From positions 1 to 64,000 of the forward strand of contig CANQUQ010000003.1 in assembly GCA_947627115.1 (NCBI GenBank): a stretch of DNA of 64,000 bases, given 5' to 3'. Shown one piece after another: positions 9,015 to 18,117 of this stretch. How positions within the stretch are numbered: the first letter of the stretch is position 1; each line of letters begins with the position of its first letter. The position numbers and the translations under genes are program-made. The notes below the pieces were generated by a model. The model was not told the origin of the DNA. It saw only the letters and a list, made by a program, of their open reading frames with translations, and did not search any database. Source of the DNA: an uncultured Acetatifactor sp. GTDB taxonomy: Bacteria > Bacillota > Clostridia > Lachnospirales > Lachnospiraceae.

Positions 9015-9240
9015 TTCCATCCCGGATCCCTTTTGCCAGCAGTTTCATGAAGTCCGGCATATACTCATCCGCATGGAAAAGCAAGCCTTGGAGTTGCCCG
9101 CCGTTCAGATGATTGCGGATGGCTGTTATCCTGCGATATAAAATGAATTCCAGGACTACTGCCACATTTTAACGTCGTGGCTTTCGAATAAGTCTTGACT
9201 CTTTTGACGGTTCTGATAACAAAAAGCCCCGCTCAAATGA

Positions 9241-9785
9241 TCAATTCGGGGGAAGTATCAGAATCTTTTTTGTTTCATCCTTGTCCGGTAGTTCGTTAAA
9301 GCCGTCTTTCCGGAAAAGGATAGTCGTTGAGTTGTCGGAAAGGTTTGTCCGCGTCTTTTTCAAGAGTGTATAAGGACGCTGGTTCGCTTCAAAATCCCGA
9401 TTGCCCTTGATGAATGCGGAGGAGCAGACACAGTCACAGACAAGATCCTTTTTGCCGTTACGGATGAGAAAAATAAAACTGATTCCATTGATACGGCTGG
9501 AAATAAGATAGTCGGCGTGGAGCCGGGTAGTAAAAGGCGAGAATTTTCAACCTGCTCCTGCGGGATTTTCCCTTCAAGAATTCTTGTGACATGCTTTGCC
9601 GGAGAATACTGTGGCGAAGAGAGATCTTTTAAATATTGGAATCCGGCCAGATGGGGAAAATCACTTGGAGAAAAAGTTAGATTGATGGTATAGAGCTGCA
9701 TTATAAAGCCGTATGTAAAGCCATAGCTGAAATTGCAGAGTCTGTCCCATGTCTGGGCGGCTTTATAAAGCAGCGGATCTTCCAT
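9241..9785 (-). pseudogene. Frameshifted PBECR4-domain protein
   Basis: The first ~80 residues, from the ATG at 9785 (GAAGGAG upstream), include YTINLTFSPSDFPHLAGFQY, which I recognise from the PBECR4 family (phage-Barnase-EndoU-colicin-RelE-like nucleases). Near 9540 the frame breaks and ~50-60 residues appear to be lost. The C-terminal part (ADYLISSRINGISFIFLIR, later QRPYTLLKK) continues in another frame to the stop at 9241. The open frame that does reach 9360 ends in nonsense after residue ~85. This looks like a dead toxin or nuclease gene. Confidence 0.7.
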
Positions 9786-9802
9786 GAATCTATCTCCTTC
9801 GT

Positions 9803-9837
9803 AAAAAAGGAGCCCTGCTTTCTCGCAAGGCTCCTTT
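9803..9837 (-). terminator. Terminator at the end of the EPS locus
   Basis: A 9-bp perfect stem AAAGGAGCC/GGCTCCTTT (9806-9814, 9829-9837) continues into TTTTTT on the minus strand. It lies ~210 bases after the glf stop. The 9838-10047 interval holds nothing else I can identify. Confidence 0.75.
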
Positions 9838-10047
9838 ATCAGATTCTGAAAGATGCTGATGCCTTAGACCAAGTTCGATTTAGGATCTATGCGCTGGATA
9901 TAAACTATCTCCGATTACCCATCTCACATAAACTTGTACCACTGGCTGTGGCCGCAAAACGGGTATTCAACTTTAAAATCAGGATTCCCAGCTATTTTTT
10001 GTGTGATATTACTCTATGCTTATATTTAATGTTAAGTTATAAATCGA

Positions 10048-11163
10048 CTACAAAGCATTTCTACACATTTCCAAAGCAGCTGCCACGACCTGATCCATAT
10101 CATAATACTTATACTCAGCCAATCTTCCACCGAAAATGATGTTTTTCTCACAATCAGCAAGCTTTTTATACTCAGCATACAGCGCACTGTTCTTGTCGTC
10201 ATTGACCGGATAATACGGTTCATCGCCCGGCTTCCATTCGCTGCTGTACTCGCGGCTGATGACAGTCTTCGGCAGGTCTTTCCCCTGTTCGTCCTTGCCG
10301 AACTCGAACCATTTGTGCTCGATGATCCGTGTCCACGGGGTCTCGCGGTCAGTGTAATTTACGGCGGCGTTACCCTGGAAATTTGGGATGTCGAGCATTT
10401 CGGTCTCAAACCTGACTGAGCGGTATTCCAAATAACCAAGTCTGTAGCCAAAATACGCGTCGATCGGACCGGTGTAAATAACAGTTTCGGCGAGCTTGTC
10501 CAGCTCGGTTTTGCGCTCTAGATAATCTACACCGAGTCGCACCTCGATACCGTCAAGCATTCTCTCAACCATTTTCGTGTAGCCACCAATCGGGATTCCC
10601 TGATACAGCGCATTAAAGTAGTTGTTGTCAAAAGTCAGACGCACCGGCAAGCGTTTGATGATAAACGCAGGAAGGTCTTTGCAATCGCGACCCCACTGCT
10701 TTTCTGTGTAGCCCTTGACGAGCTTTTGGTAGATGTCGGTGCCGACGAGCGAGATTGCCTGCTCTTCCAAATTCTGCGGATTCATGATGCCCGCCGCTCT
10801 GCGCTGTTCGTCGATTTTCTCCGATGCTTCTTCCGGCGTCGTCACTCCCCACATCTTGTTGAATGTGTACATATTGAACGGCAGCGAATAGAGTTCGCCC
10901 TTGTAGTTAGCAACGGGACTGTTCGTGAAACGATTGAATTCGGCGAACTGGTTGAGGTAATTCCACACGGCAGTGTCGTTTGTGTGGAAGATATGTGCGC
11001 CATATTTATGGACGTTGATGCCCTCGATTCGCTGGGTGTAGATGTTTCCGCCGATGTGCGAACGCTTATCGATGACGAGAACGGACTTGCCCGCGGCATG
11101 AGCCTGTTGGGCAAATGTGGCACCGTATAAACCGGAGCCGACAATGAGATAGTCGTATTTCAT
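10048..11163 (-). CDS. glf: UDP-galactopyranose mutase
   Basis: 371 residues, full length. The N-terminal FAD site (VGSGLYGATFAQ, residues 7-18), the HKYGAHIFHT segment and the NFQGNAAVNYTD/TPWTRIIEHKWF regions are characteristic of Glf. The enzyme converts UDP-galactopyranose to UDP-galactofuranose in the cytosol. AGGAGG is five bases before the ATG and overlaps the stop of an acyltransferase remnant. It is the last gene of the EPS locus and supplies the donor for the GlfT-like transferase at 15858-16814. The GC content is higher than in the neighbouring wzx. Confidence 0.96.
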   Translation of the reverse strand: MKYDYLIVGSGLYGATFAQQAHAAGKSVLVIDKRSHIGGNIYTQRIEGINVHKYGAHIFHTNDTAVWNYLNQFAEFNRFTNSPVANYKGELYSLPFNMYTFNKMWGVTTPEEASEKIDEQRRAAGIMNPQNLEEQAISLVGTDIYQKLVKGYTEKQWGRDCKDLPAFIIKRLPVRLTFDNNYFNALYQGIPIGGYTKMVERMLDGIEVRLGVDYLERKTELDKLAETVIYTGPIDAYFGYRLGYLEYRSVRFETEMLDIPNFQGNAAVNYTDRETPWTRIIEHKWFEFGKDEQGKDLPKTVISREYSSEWKPGDEPYYPVNDDKNSALYAEYKKLADCEKNIIFGGRLAEYKYYDMDQVVAAALEMCRNAL

Positions 11164-11171
11164 GTAACCTC

Positions 11172-11336
11172 CTATATCTTAAGCAAATATTTGCTGAACG
11201 GTAATTTTGATAATATGTAGGTCGCTGTAAATGATAGGACAGTAATAAGTACAAAATACGCAAATGAAACGATGACACTGTCAATGGTAATGAAATGTGT
11301 GCATACAGTATTAATAAGAGGATGTATTATAAACAC
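11172..11336 (-). pseudogene. C-terminal remnant of an acyltransferase-3 membrane protein
   Basis: A 54-codon frame opens IIHPLINTVCTHFITIDSVI, continues with a long hydrophobic stretch and ends LPFSKYLLKI. This is the last two membrane segments of an OafA-like acyltransferase. A stop lies immediately before it in frame, so the rest of the gene is gone. Its stop codon is followed at once by the glf ribosome site, showing that an intact gene once preceded glf. The bases 11337-11448 contain nothing further. Confidence 0.65.
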
Positions 11337-11448
11337 TCCCTATTTTTCTTTTCACACCTTGCAAATTTCAAAATGCAATCTCGTTGCATCAAATTTTTGA
11401 GCGGCAAATCTCTGCATATTTATCACAAGCGCTTTATCATTCGTTATT

Positions 11449-12891
11449 TCACCGCTTTAACAGCTTATTCCAAATCATTTTGATGTTAGAAATCAAAAAT
11501 TCATCCTTTTCCAGCAATAGAATCCCCAAATAAACTATTGCTCCGCTCAGCGCAATCACTATGCTATGAAATATAGACGGCGTAAGAAACTTTGTTATTG
11601 GTATTAATACAAAAACCATTATTATACCTGCAATGAAATAGTGAATTCCTTCTTTTAGCACTTGCACCGGTGAAAGTTCTCTTCTGACAATAATCAGCTG
11701 AACTACTGCGATGACCGACTCTGCCGTTACAGAAGCAATCGCTGCACCTATTGACTTGAAAAAGTATATCAGTACCATGTTAAGGCAGAAATTCGTAACC
11801 GCCCCAATAATAACCGTCATAGTAAAAATATTCTGTTTTTTTGTCGGGATAAGATACTGTATTCCGGTAACATTATTGATTCCTATTGCCAGAATAAGTA
11901 AGGACAAAATTTGCAGAAGAGGAATAACCTTATCATAGCCCGCTCCCAAAAACCAAGGTACAAAGTTTGCGGAAGACATAATTACGCCAAAACACAAAGG
12001 TATCCCTAAAAACCATACAAATTTGTATCCGCGGTACATATACCGTTTGATATCCTCTTTATAGCCCTTGTTAAATAAATAGCCGATCCGCGGCACCATT
12101 ACAGTCCCAAGCGCCGTCACAAGCGAGAGCAACATTTTAGATATTTTCAGCGCCTGCTCATAGTAGCCATTTTCATAGGAGTTGTCGGTAATTATACCTA
12201 TCATCGTCTTATCAAGCACAGTATAGATCTGCATGGCTATAGTAGGTATGAACAGCGACCACATAACCTTAAAATCCTTAAACGGTCTCAGCTTAGATAA
12301 AGGTATCCACGTGATATATCTGGGCAGGTACGCCCAAAGCGATATATTGCCTAAAGCCACGGTAAGCCCCATGTTTAATACATAAATCAAAATATCTTCT
12401 TTTCTTTTCACAAATGAAAACACGCACACAACCTGAATAACTTTAAAAATAGCATTTCGCGTAACTGTCTTTGCGAAATCCTCCATCCCCTGGAAAAACC
12501 ATGTGATATCAAAAAAGTTTGCTATCAGGTTCAGCGTTAATATAAGATAAATCGAAGCATTTTCTTTCTGAGATAAAGTAAAAACCAAATAAATAATTAT
12601 TACAAGCCCCGATGTACAGAATCCCATCATTTTGGTATTCCAAAACACTTCACTGCGCTTTTCCAGGCTATCCTGAACATAGGAGATTTCCCGCTGTCCA
12701 TAAATGCCTATACCCATAACCGCCACAAGTGAGAAGTAAGATACGATCGATTCTGCAAAACTAATCCTGCCGACCCCGTCCGGCTGCAGCACACGCGCCA
12801 GATATGGCGCCGCTATAAGCGGAGTTATCAGCGTGAGCACCTGATATGACACGTTAAAGAAATAATTTTTTTTCGCGCTCTTTTTCGTCAT
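11449..12891 (-). CDS. wzx: Wzx-type polysaccharide flippase
   Basis: 480 residues, almost entirely hydrophobic, with about 12-14 membrane segments. The opening NVSYQVLTLITPLIAAPYLA, then RVLQPDGVG and the middle ITWFFQGMEDF are hallmarks of the RfbX/Wzx branch of the MOP superfamily. It should flip undecaprenyl-linked repeat units to the outer face of the membrane, where Wzy (16811-18070) joins them. The start has a GAGG site ten bases upstream. Codon use is AT-rich compared with glf. Confidence 0.9.
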   Translation of the reverse strand: MTKKSAKKNYFFNVSYQVLTLITPLIAAPYLARVLQPDGVGRISFAESIVSYFSLVAVMGIGIYGQREISYVQDSLEKRSEVFWNTKMMGFCTSGLVIIIYLVFTLSQKENASIYLILTLNLIANFFDITWFFQGMEDFAKTVTRNAIFKVIQVVCVFSFVKRKEDILIYVLNMGLTVALGNISLWAYLPRYITWIPLSKLRPFKDFKVMWSLFIPTIAMQIYTVLDKTMIGIITDNSYENGYYEQALKISKMLLSLVTALGTVMVPRIGYLFNKGYKEDIKRYMYRGYKFVWFLGIPLCFGVIMSSANFVPWFLGAGYDKVIPLLQILSLLILAIGINNVTGIQYLIPTKKQNIFTMTVIIGAVTNFCLNMVLIYFFKSIGAAIASVTAESVIAVVQLIIVRRELSPVQVLKEGIHYFIAGIIMVFVLIPITKFLTPSIFHSIVIALSGAIVYLGILLLEKDEFLISNIKMIWNKLLKR

Positions 12892-12929
12892 ATACCATTT
12901 ACCTCGTACTCATTCACCGGGAACTCCCA

Positions 12930-13817
12930 TCAGCGCAAGCGGAGAACTCTCACTGTTCTGCCTCCGGAAGCAAATCTCTCTGCCAAAGCCTGCAATTCCA
13001 TTTCTGTAACATTGCAGCAATGCGTCGACCGCTTTCCCAGCATGGCATATTTCTTATCCCCCAAATTGTGGCAGCTGAATATTTCAACATACGGTACACA
13101 ATATCTATCCATTGCCTTTTCCATCAGGCATATATTCTGCTCCTGATACGTATATGGTCTGATCAGTGGGATTCTGACAATAAACGGCACGCCTGAAGAC
13201 GCAACTATCTCCATATTTCGCAGATACACTTTGACATCTCCGCCAAGATACCGCAGGCACTCTTCCGGATCCAGAATCTTCATATCAATATACAGACGGC
13301 TGGCATATTTCAGCGCTATCCGAACCAACCGTTCCGGCACAAACATAGCGCTCTCAAAGCAAATATCCACGCCGGACCGGCTCAAAGATTCCAACAGCGG
13401 TTCCAACCGGACGATCTGAAGCAGCGGCTCACCACCAGAAAAGGTCACTCCGCCTCCATTCATCCAATAATGCCTGTCCTGATTGATTTTCTGTTCCAGT
13501 TTTCCCACATCATACATTCGGGCCACCGGCTTTAACGCATGCATCGGACATTTCAAAATATCATTTTCCATGCAGACAGCTCCCCGTCTATCCCGAGCTA
13601 TCATCCTGCCACATCCCTTTATAAATATGCACCTTTCATTGCTGCCCACACAGCGGCTCTCATCAAACCAAAGCTGATTCTCAACATCCATATTTTCCGG
13701 ATTTGCACACCATGGACAATGCAGTGAGCAGCCTTTTAAAAAGACAGTCGTGCGGATCCCCGGCCCGTCATGGAGGGACATTCTCTGGATATTGCTGACA
13801 TACAATTCCCCGCTCAT
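12930..13817 (-). CDS. Glycyl radical enzyme activase (radical SAM)
   Basis: 295 residues. The opening HDGPGIRTTVFLKGC and the CxxxCxxC cluster motif CSLHCPWC (C30, C34, C37) are those of PflA-type activases, followed by GGGVTFSGGEPLLQ. Between them is a cysteine-bearing insertion (Cys56, ERC, KGC, KCP), as in activases with auxiliary Fe-S clusters. The enzyme abstracts a hydrogen from the glycine of its partner using S-adenosylmethionine, under anaerobic conditions. Its ATG overlaps the stop of the glycyl radical enzyme gene by four bases (ATGA), so the two are translationally coupled and almost certainly work together. Confidence 0.92.
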   Translation of the reverse strand: MSGELYVSNIQRMSLHDGPGIRTTVFLKGCSLHCPWCANPENMDVENQLWFDESRCVGSNERCIFIKGCGRMIARDRRGAVCMENDILKCPMHALKPVARMYDVGKLEQKINQDRHYWMNGGGVTFSGGEPLLQIVRLEPLLESLSRSGVDICFESAMFVPERLVRIALKYASRLYIDMKILDPEECLRYLGGDVKVYLRNMEIVASSGVPFIVRIPLIRPYTYQEQNICLMEKAMDRYCVPYVEIFSCHNLGDKKYAMLGKRSTHCCNVTEMELQALAERFASGGRTVRVLRLR

Positions 13818-15832
13818 ATCCCCTCACATTCTTTCGCGCGTCTGATCAATACATCCTGATACTCTTCCGGAACATCTCGAAAATATGCGCTAAACCCCCA
13901 TACCCTCACAATGAGATTCGGATATCGATCCGGGTGTGCCTTGGCGTCTACCAGCTGCTGATAAGACAATACATTGAACTGCGCCTGGAAAAATCCGGCT
14001 TGAATGCTCGCTTTCAGGTAGTCCAAAAACCGATCTTTTTCTTCCTTTACCAAAGAGGACTGAAGCATGACGTCAACGACATTGCCGTTGGCCCTGCCGC
14101 CGGCATAGCACAGTTTCCCCGCAAACCGCATAATTTCGATTGGCGATCCGTTGTCTGATCTTGATATATGGGTAGCAAATGGATCCCCATTTTTTCTTCC
14201 ATCCGCTGTCGCGCCTGTCTTTTTGCCAGAAGTGACATATCCCTGTGAACTCAGACCAAATTTAACTCTTCCCCCAAAACGGTTGCGGTAAGAAGATATT
14301 CTTTTTTGTGTCTCATCCATTATTCTGACCGTCAAGTCAATCGCTTCATCCGATCCGCTCCCGAATCCATCCGACCGCTGAATAAAGAGCTGTTGAAACT
14401 CCGAAGCCCCCTCATAATTTTTATGTAAAATATCGCAGAGTCCGTCGAGATCAAGCAGCTTCTGCTCAAAGACATAATGCCTGATATTTAAAAGCGAGTC
14501 CACCGCAGATGAGATCCCCGCCGAGAGAATACCATAATTATTATATTTCGCTCCGCCCTCCGTAATATCCAGGCCTTTTTCGAGACAATCCTGCCAAAAA
14601 AGCGTAAATAGCGGAGCCTGCTCCCATACGATTCCATCTAGGTGGCTGAGTATACTTTTTATATGCCCGTCCAGCTTTTCCAGATATAACTTCAGGACAT
14701 CTTCAAACGTTTTACATTCCTTAAACCTGCCGTCATCGATCATGGATACCAAAACCTGCCCAAATTCAACGCCGGTCAGATTGTTCTGCTCTAGAGAATT
14801 GCCGATAGAAAGCGGCTCCCAGCATGCGGACACTCCATAATTGCAGGCATCAGAATCCAGATATCCAAATTCTTTTAGAGCAGGAATCACTACATCATCA
14901 TTTGAAAGCAACGGGCTCCCTGTTCCCTCCGCAATATAATCGGCCGCCAAGCGGAGCAGCTTGTCCGGCATATTCCGGCTGACGCGCAATAATATCTTAG
15001 GATCTGGCAACTTCAGTTTTTTAAGGCATTCCATGATCACATACGTATACTCATTTACAAAATATGTGCCATCCTCCCCGGTTCCGCCCAGAATGATGAT
15101 CTGCCCGGTATCTCCCAGTATCACACTGCTTTTAAAATTATAATATCTGTGCAATATTTCAAGAAAATGGGAGAGACTCTGCCCGGATGTATCCGTCAGC
15201 GGGAAACGGGCAAACAATTTGTCCAGTCGTCCAAGACCATTCAGCGTATGGCCGCACTGCCAAAATATTTGGTTCCAAAATAAAATGCGCTGTATCGCGT
15301 CCTCCAGTGTCTGAGCCTCAGACTCCTTCATGGATTTCAGGCGGCCAATTGCAGCCCTTTTCTCACATTCATTCAGCTTTTTATCGTTTTCCAGTTGGGT
15401 GCAGATGCGGTCTAGATAGTCCTCTATCGCTTTCAGCAAAGTCAGGTTTCTCTCTGACACCGCATTTCTTACTTTCTTGCATTTTTCCCTGTACTGGCAA
15501 ATGGAACCATCTATAACTCGGCTGTAATCAAAAGGTATATTGCCAATCACTCTGTTTTTATTGTGTGGGATACAGGTTTCGTCAATCGAATACAAAAAAC
15601 CATACGACAACTCTGTATTCAACTTCGCTTTCTCCAATACACGAATGATCTGTTTTATTTTTCCTCCCAATTTTTCAGGATATGAATATACTGGCTTTAC
15701 CCTGGCCACACTGTGCAACATAGCCTGCCGCTTACTCGTCCCAGACATGCGAATATCTTTCTGCCTATATTTTTTCAGGCAGCGTCTGTACTGATTCAGC
15801 CTACTATTTTTCATGAGAAGCAATAAATCCAT
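13814..15832 (-). CDS. Glycyl radical enzyme of unknown substrate inside the EPS locus
   Basis: 672 residues from the ATG at 15832, which has GGGAGGTG six bases upstream; an in-frame TTG at 15880 lies inside the preceding gene and has no such site. The C-terminal radical loop is RVWGFSAYF (glycine 646). The active-site loop is GVSACWEP with a single Cys337 and Glu339 two residues on. This C-x-E pattern is that of dehydratase and lyase enzymes such as glycerol dehydratase, not the Cys-Cys pair of pyruvate formate-lyase. At 672 residues it is shorter than the usual 740-850. It is embedded between a glycosyltransferase and Wzx genes, which suggests a role in making or modifying a polysaccharide component; the substrate is unknown. 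Confidence 0.9.
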   Translation of the reverse strand: MDLLLLMKNSRLNQYRRCLKKYRQKDIRMSGTSKRQAMLHSVARVKPVYSYPEKLGGKIKQIIRVLEKAKLNTELSYGFLYSIDETCIPHNKNRVIGNIPFDYSRVIDGSICQYREKCKKVRNAVSERNLTLLKAIEDYLDRICTQLENDKKLNECEKRAAIGRLKSMKESEAQTLEDAIQRILFWNQIFWQCGHTLNGLGRLDKLFARFPLTDTSGQSLSHFLEILHRYYNFKSSVILGDTGQIIILGGTGEDGTYFVNEYTYVIMECLKKLKLPDPKILLRVSRNMPDKLLRLAADYIAEGTGSPLLSNDDVVIPALKEFGYLDSDACNYGVSACWEPLSIGNSLEQNNLTGVEFGQVLVSMIDDGRFKECKTFEDVLKLYLEKLDGHIKSILSHLDGIVWEQAPLFTLFWQDCLEKGLDITEGGAKYNNYGILSAGISSAVDSLLNIRHYVFEQKLLDLDGLCDILHKNYEGASEFQQLFIQRSDGFGSGSDEAIDLTVRIMDETQKRISSYRNRFGGRVKFGLSSQGYVTSGKKTGATADGRKNGDPFATHISRSDNGSPIEIMRFAGKLCYAGGRANGNVVDVMLQSSLVKEEKDRFLDYLKASIQAGFFQAQFNVLSYQQLVDAKAHPDRYPNLIVRVWGFSAYFRDVPEEYQDVLIRRAKECEGI

Positions 15833-15857
15833 AACCCCACCTCCCGCAAAACACGTC

Positions 15858-16814
15858 TCAAACTTTTCCACCGGGTTCAACAGTCCTGCCCATAATTCCT
15901 TTTATACCGTCAATATAAGCCCTCCATATAATTTTAATATCCCTTGGATGCATTAGTATGATGGATTTAGCAGAAAGACAAATCGAACTGTATATTGGTC
16001 TAAATTTTTTTACCCAAATATTTTTACCATAATTACGGTCAAACCAGCACTGATTTCTGAGTGAGTAATAGGCGCGCCATCCCAGAGGCGCATGTTTTAT
16101 TTTCGGGGGAATGATCTGCTTATGTAAAACAGCCTTTTTTATATATCCTATATCCGTTTTGCCTAGGGCACGCTGCGCATATTCCGTATCGTCATAAAAA
16201 ATAAATAAATCTTTTACCGGATAACCTATTTCGTCTATAAGCGTTCGGTCGATCAGCGGCCCCTCAAAGGGCATGTCTGCGATGTTTATACTCTCTTCTA
16301 TATCCTGGCTTGGAATCTTCGTCTTTCGGGATTTATTGCTGTACAGAAATGGATTTGACAAATTCAGGCCTGTCACAGCATAATCACAGAAATTCTCGTC
16401 TGTCCTGCACGGTATGCACATGCGCCTGCTTTTGCTCATACTCTCCACAAGTCTCTCAAGACAGTCTTCTTCCGGTAAAACATCATCATCCATTGCCCAT
16501 ACCAACTCGGTATTCTGTTCATGAGCCAGCCTGATCCCATTGTGAAAACCCGCTGAGCCCCCGTCGTTTGATAGATTCTGGTAATAAAGTAACTTTTTCC
16601 CCTCATAAATATTTTTGCTCAGTTCCCCACAGGTGTACTCCCCAACAAGTCCCATTTCTTGAAGCATTTCTGCGGTTCCGTCCGTGCTATGGTTATCAAA
16701 AATCAGCACGGTGTCTACCGGGTACGTCTGTTTCCACAGACCCTCTGCAATGAGCCTACGCAGATATTCTTTCCTGTTGAATGTAACCACCAATACACAA
16801 ACTCTTTTGCTCAT
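15858..16814 (-). CDS. Family 2 glycosyltransferase, galactofuranosyltransferase-like
   Basis: 318 residues. The GT-A fold is shown by CVLVVTFNR at the start, the nucleotide-binding FDNHSTDGT, the NDGGSAGFHNG segment and the metal site WAMDDDV. The GG-x-AGF and DDD pair is typical of GlfT-like transferases that use UDP-galactofuranose, and a glf gene is present at the end of the operon. The C-terminus, with several aromatic and basic residues, may lie against the membrane. The start overlaps the Wzy stop by four bases, and the glycyl radical enzyme gene follows after 25 bases. Confidence 0.82.
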   Translation of the reverse strand: MSKRVCVLVVTFNRKEYLRRLIAEGLWKQTYPVDTVLIFDNHSTDGTAEMLQEMGLVGEYTCGELSKNIYEGKKLLYYQNLSNDGGSAGFHNGIRLAHEQNTELVWAMDDDVLPEEDCLERLVESMSKSRRMCIPCRTDENFCDYAVTGLNLSNPFLYSNKSRKTKIPSQDIEESINIADMPFEGPLIDRTLIDEIGYPVKDLFIFYDDTEYAQRALGKTDIGYIKKAVLHKQIIPPKIKHAPLGWRAYYSLRNQCWFDRNYGKNIWVKKFRPIYSSICLSAKSIILMHPRDIKIIWRAYIDGIKGIMGRTVEPGGKV

Positions 16815-18070
16815 TTAATCTCCCTGTTTCTTGATCTGCTATACTCATAATCCAACATGACAAGCACCAATACAAACGGCATAGGATAGAGATAATACCA
16901 ATGCATGCCAATATACAGATTCGCTGTTTCAAAAGCAAAATAAAGTAAAAACAGATACGATATCCTTTTCTGATAAAGACTCCAACTCATTCTGAATGAT
17001 TTGATAAATAACAGAATCAGCCATACTACTCCAATAATCCCATGTATGTACATAAAACCTATTATTCCATTGTCACCGAGATAAAAGCGAAATCTGCTGC
17101 CAGATCCATACGACGCGGCTTCACTATGCGGAAATCCAAACCCAAAAATCGGCGACTGGGTAAGCCTTTGCAAATAGTATGCCTGTCCCAGCTTTCGGAT
17201 CGACAGTGTATCTCCTTTTGTTGAACTGTTAAACAGCACCTGCAAAGACTCATTGTACACGTGATATAATAACTCCGAATTTGAAGCAACCAAAACAAGT
17301 ATCAAAGCCACCGTCAATCCGAGCATCGCCTTAACCGTCAGGTTCCTTTTCCATAAAAGATAAGCCATGCAAAGCACACAGGCAAGAATCAATGAGGGTG
17401 CGCGATGCTTACAAATAAAAACCAGTAAATAAAATGTCCATGCGGCATACGCGATATAGGCTGCTACTTTACGTAATTTTTTCGCATTCCCCAGCATCAC
17501 CTCATTCATACATTTCAGTCCCAAAATCATCGGCAACAGGTAGGGGAACCTCAGTCTTGCGGAATCAAATCTCACTTCGGTTATGTCGATATATGTAAAT
17601 TTCACAACATTCACTAACAAAAATTGCAGCGTATATACGGTTAATTCAAATGTTACAACTACAAAAAGTACGTTTATAAACTGCTCATAGCGGATCCGAC
17701 CGAGCTTCAGCAAACGAACTATTGTAAAATAGAGCAAAAAACAGACAAGCAATTTTCTTTTTGACAAAAAACTAAGAGCAATACTTTGCCCAAAGAAATA
17801 TGATGCCGCTATTGACGATACAATGGATATGAGGAAAAACGCCACTATATATTTTCCATAGATATAATTCACCTTTTGCTCAATCTTGACGCCAAAACAG
17901 CCCCACAGGAAAAAAATTACCGCCAAGCACGTACTGATATCTCCGGCCTTAAATACACCGGGGATGATATATTCCGCCGTTGGTATCAATTCCGCAAAAT
18001 CCTCCATTGACAAAACCGCAAGAAAGAGGAGCGCAAGCGATACACTCGGTATTCTGACTTTAAAAGACAT
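16811..18070 (-). CDS. wzy: Wzy-like polysaccharide polymerase
   Basis: 419 residues from the ATG at 18070 (GGAGG nine bases upstream); a TTG overlapping the previous stop is unlikely. It has about 10-11 hydrophobic segments and a large loop around FGFGFPHSEAAS and YLGDNGIIGFMYIHG, the region where O-antigen polymerases and ligases have their conserved residues. It is probably the polymerase that joins flipped repeat units at the outer face of the membrane. Wzy proteins share little sequence identity, so the call rests on topology, this loop and position between glycosyltransferase genes. Confidence 0.78.
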   Translation of the reverse strand: MSFKVRIPSVSLALLFLAVLSMEDFAELIPTAEYIIPGVFKAGDISTCLAVIFFLWGCFGVKIEQKVNYIYGKYIVAFFLISIVSSIAASYFFGQSIALSFLSKRKLLVCFLLYFTIVRLLKLGRIRYEQFINVLFVVVTFELTVYTLQFLLVNVVKFTYIDITEVRFDSARLRFPYLLPMILGLKCMNEVMLGNAKKLRKVAAYIAYAAWTFYLLVFICKHRAPSLILACVLCMAYLLWKRNLTVKAMLGLTVALILVLVASNSELLYHVYNESLQVLFNSSTKGDTLSIRKLGQAYYLQRLTQSPIFGFGFPHSEAASYGSGSRFRFYLGDNGIIGFMYIHGIIGVVWLILLFIKSFRMSWSLYQKRISYLFLLYFAFETANLYIGMHWYYLYPMPFVLVLVMLDYEYSRSRNREIK

Positions 18071-18117
18071 ACGTTTCGTCCTCCAGTATAAAAAATAAGG
18101 GGTAGTATCTATCTGTC

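Noticed and set aside
8956..9165. 69-codon minus-strand frame (MAVVLEFILYRRIT...)
   Set aside because: It overlaps the acetyltransferase remnant in another frame; I could not identify it and saw no ribosome site.
12930..15880. Pyruvate formate-lyase and its activase
   Set aside because: The catalytic loop has a single cysteine in a C-x-E context, not the Cys-Cys pair of pyruvate formate-lyase, and the location is an EPS operon.
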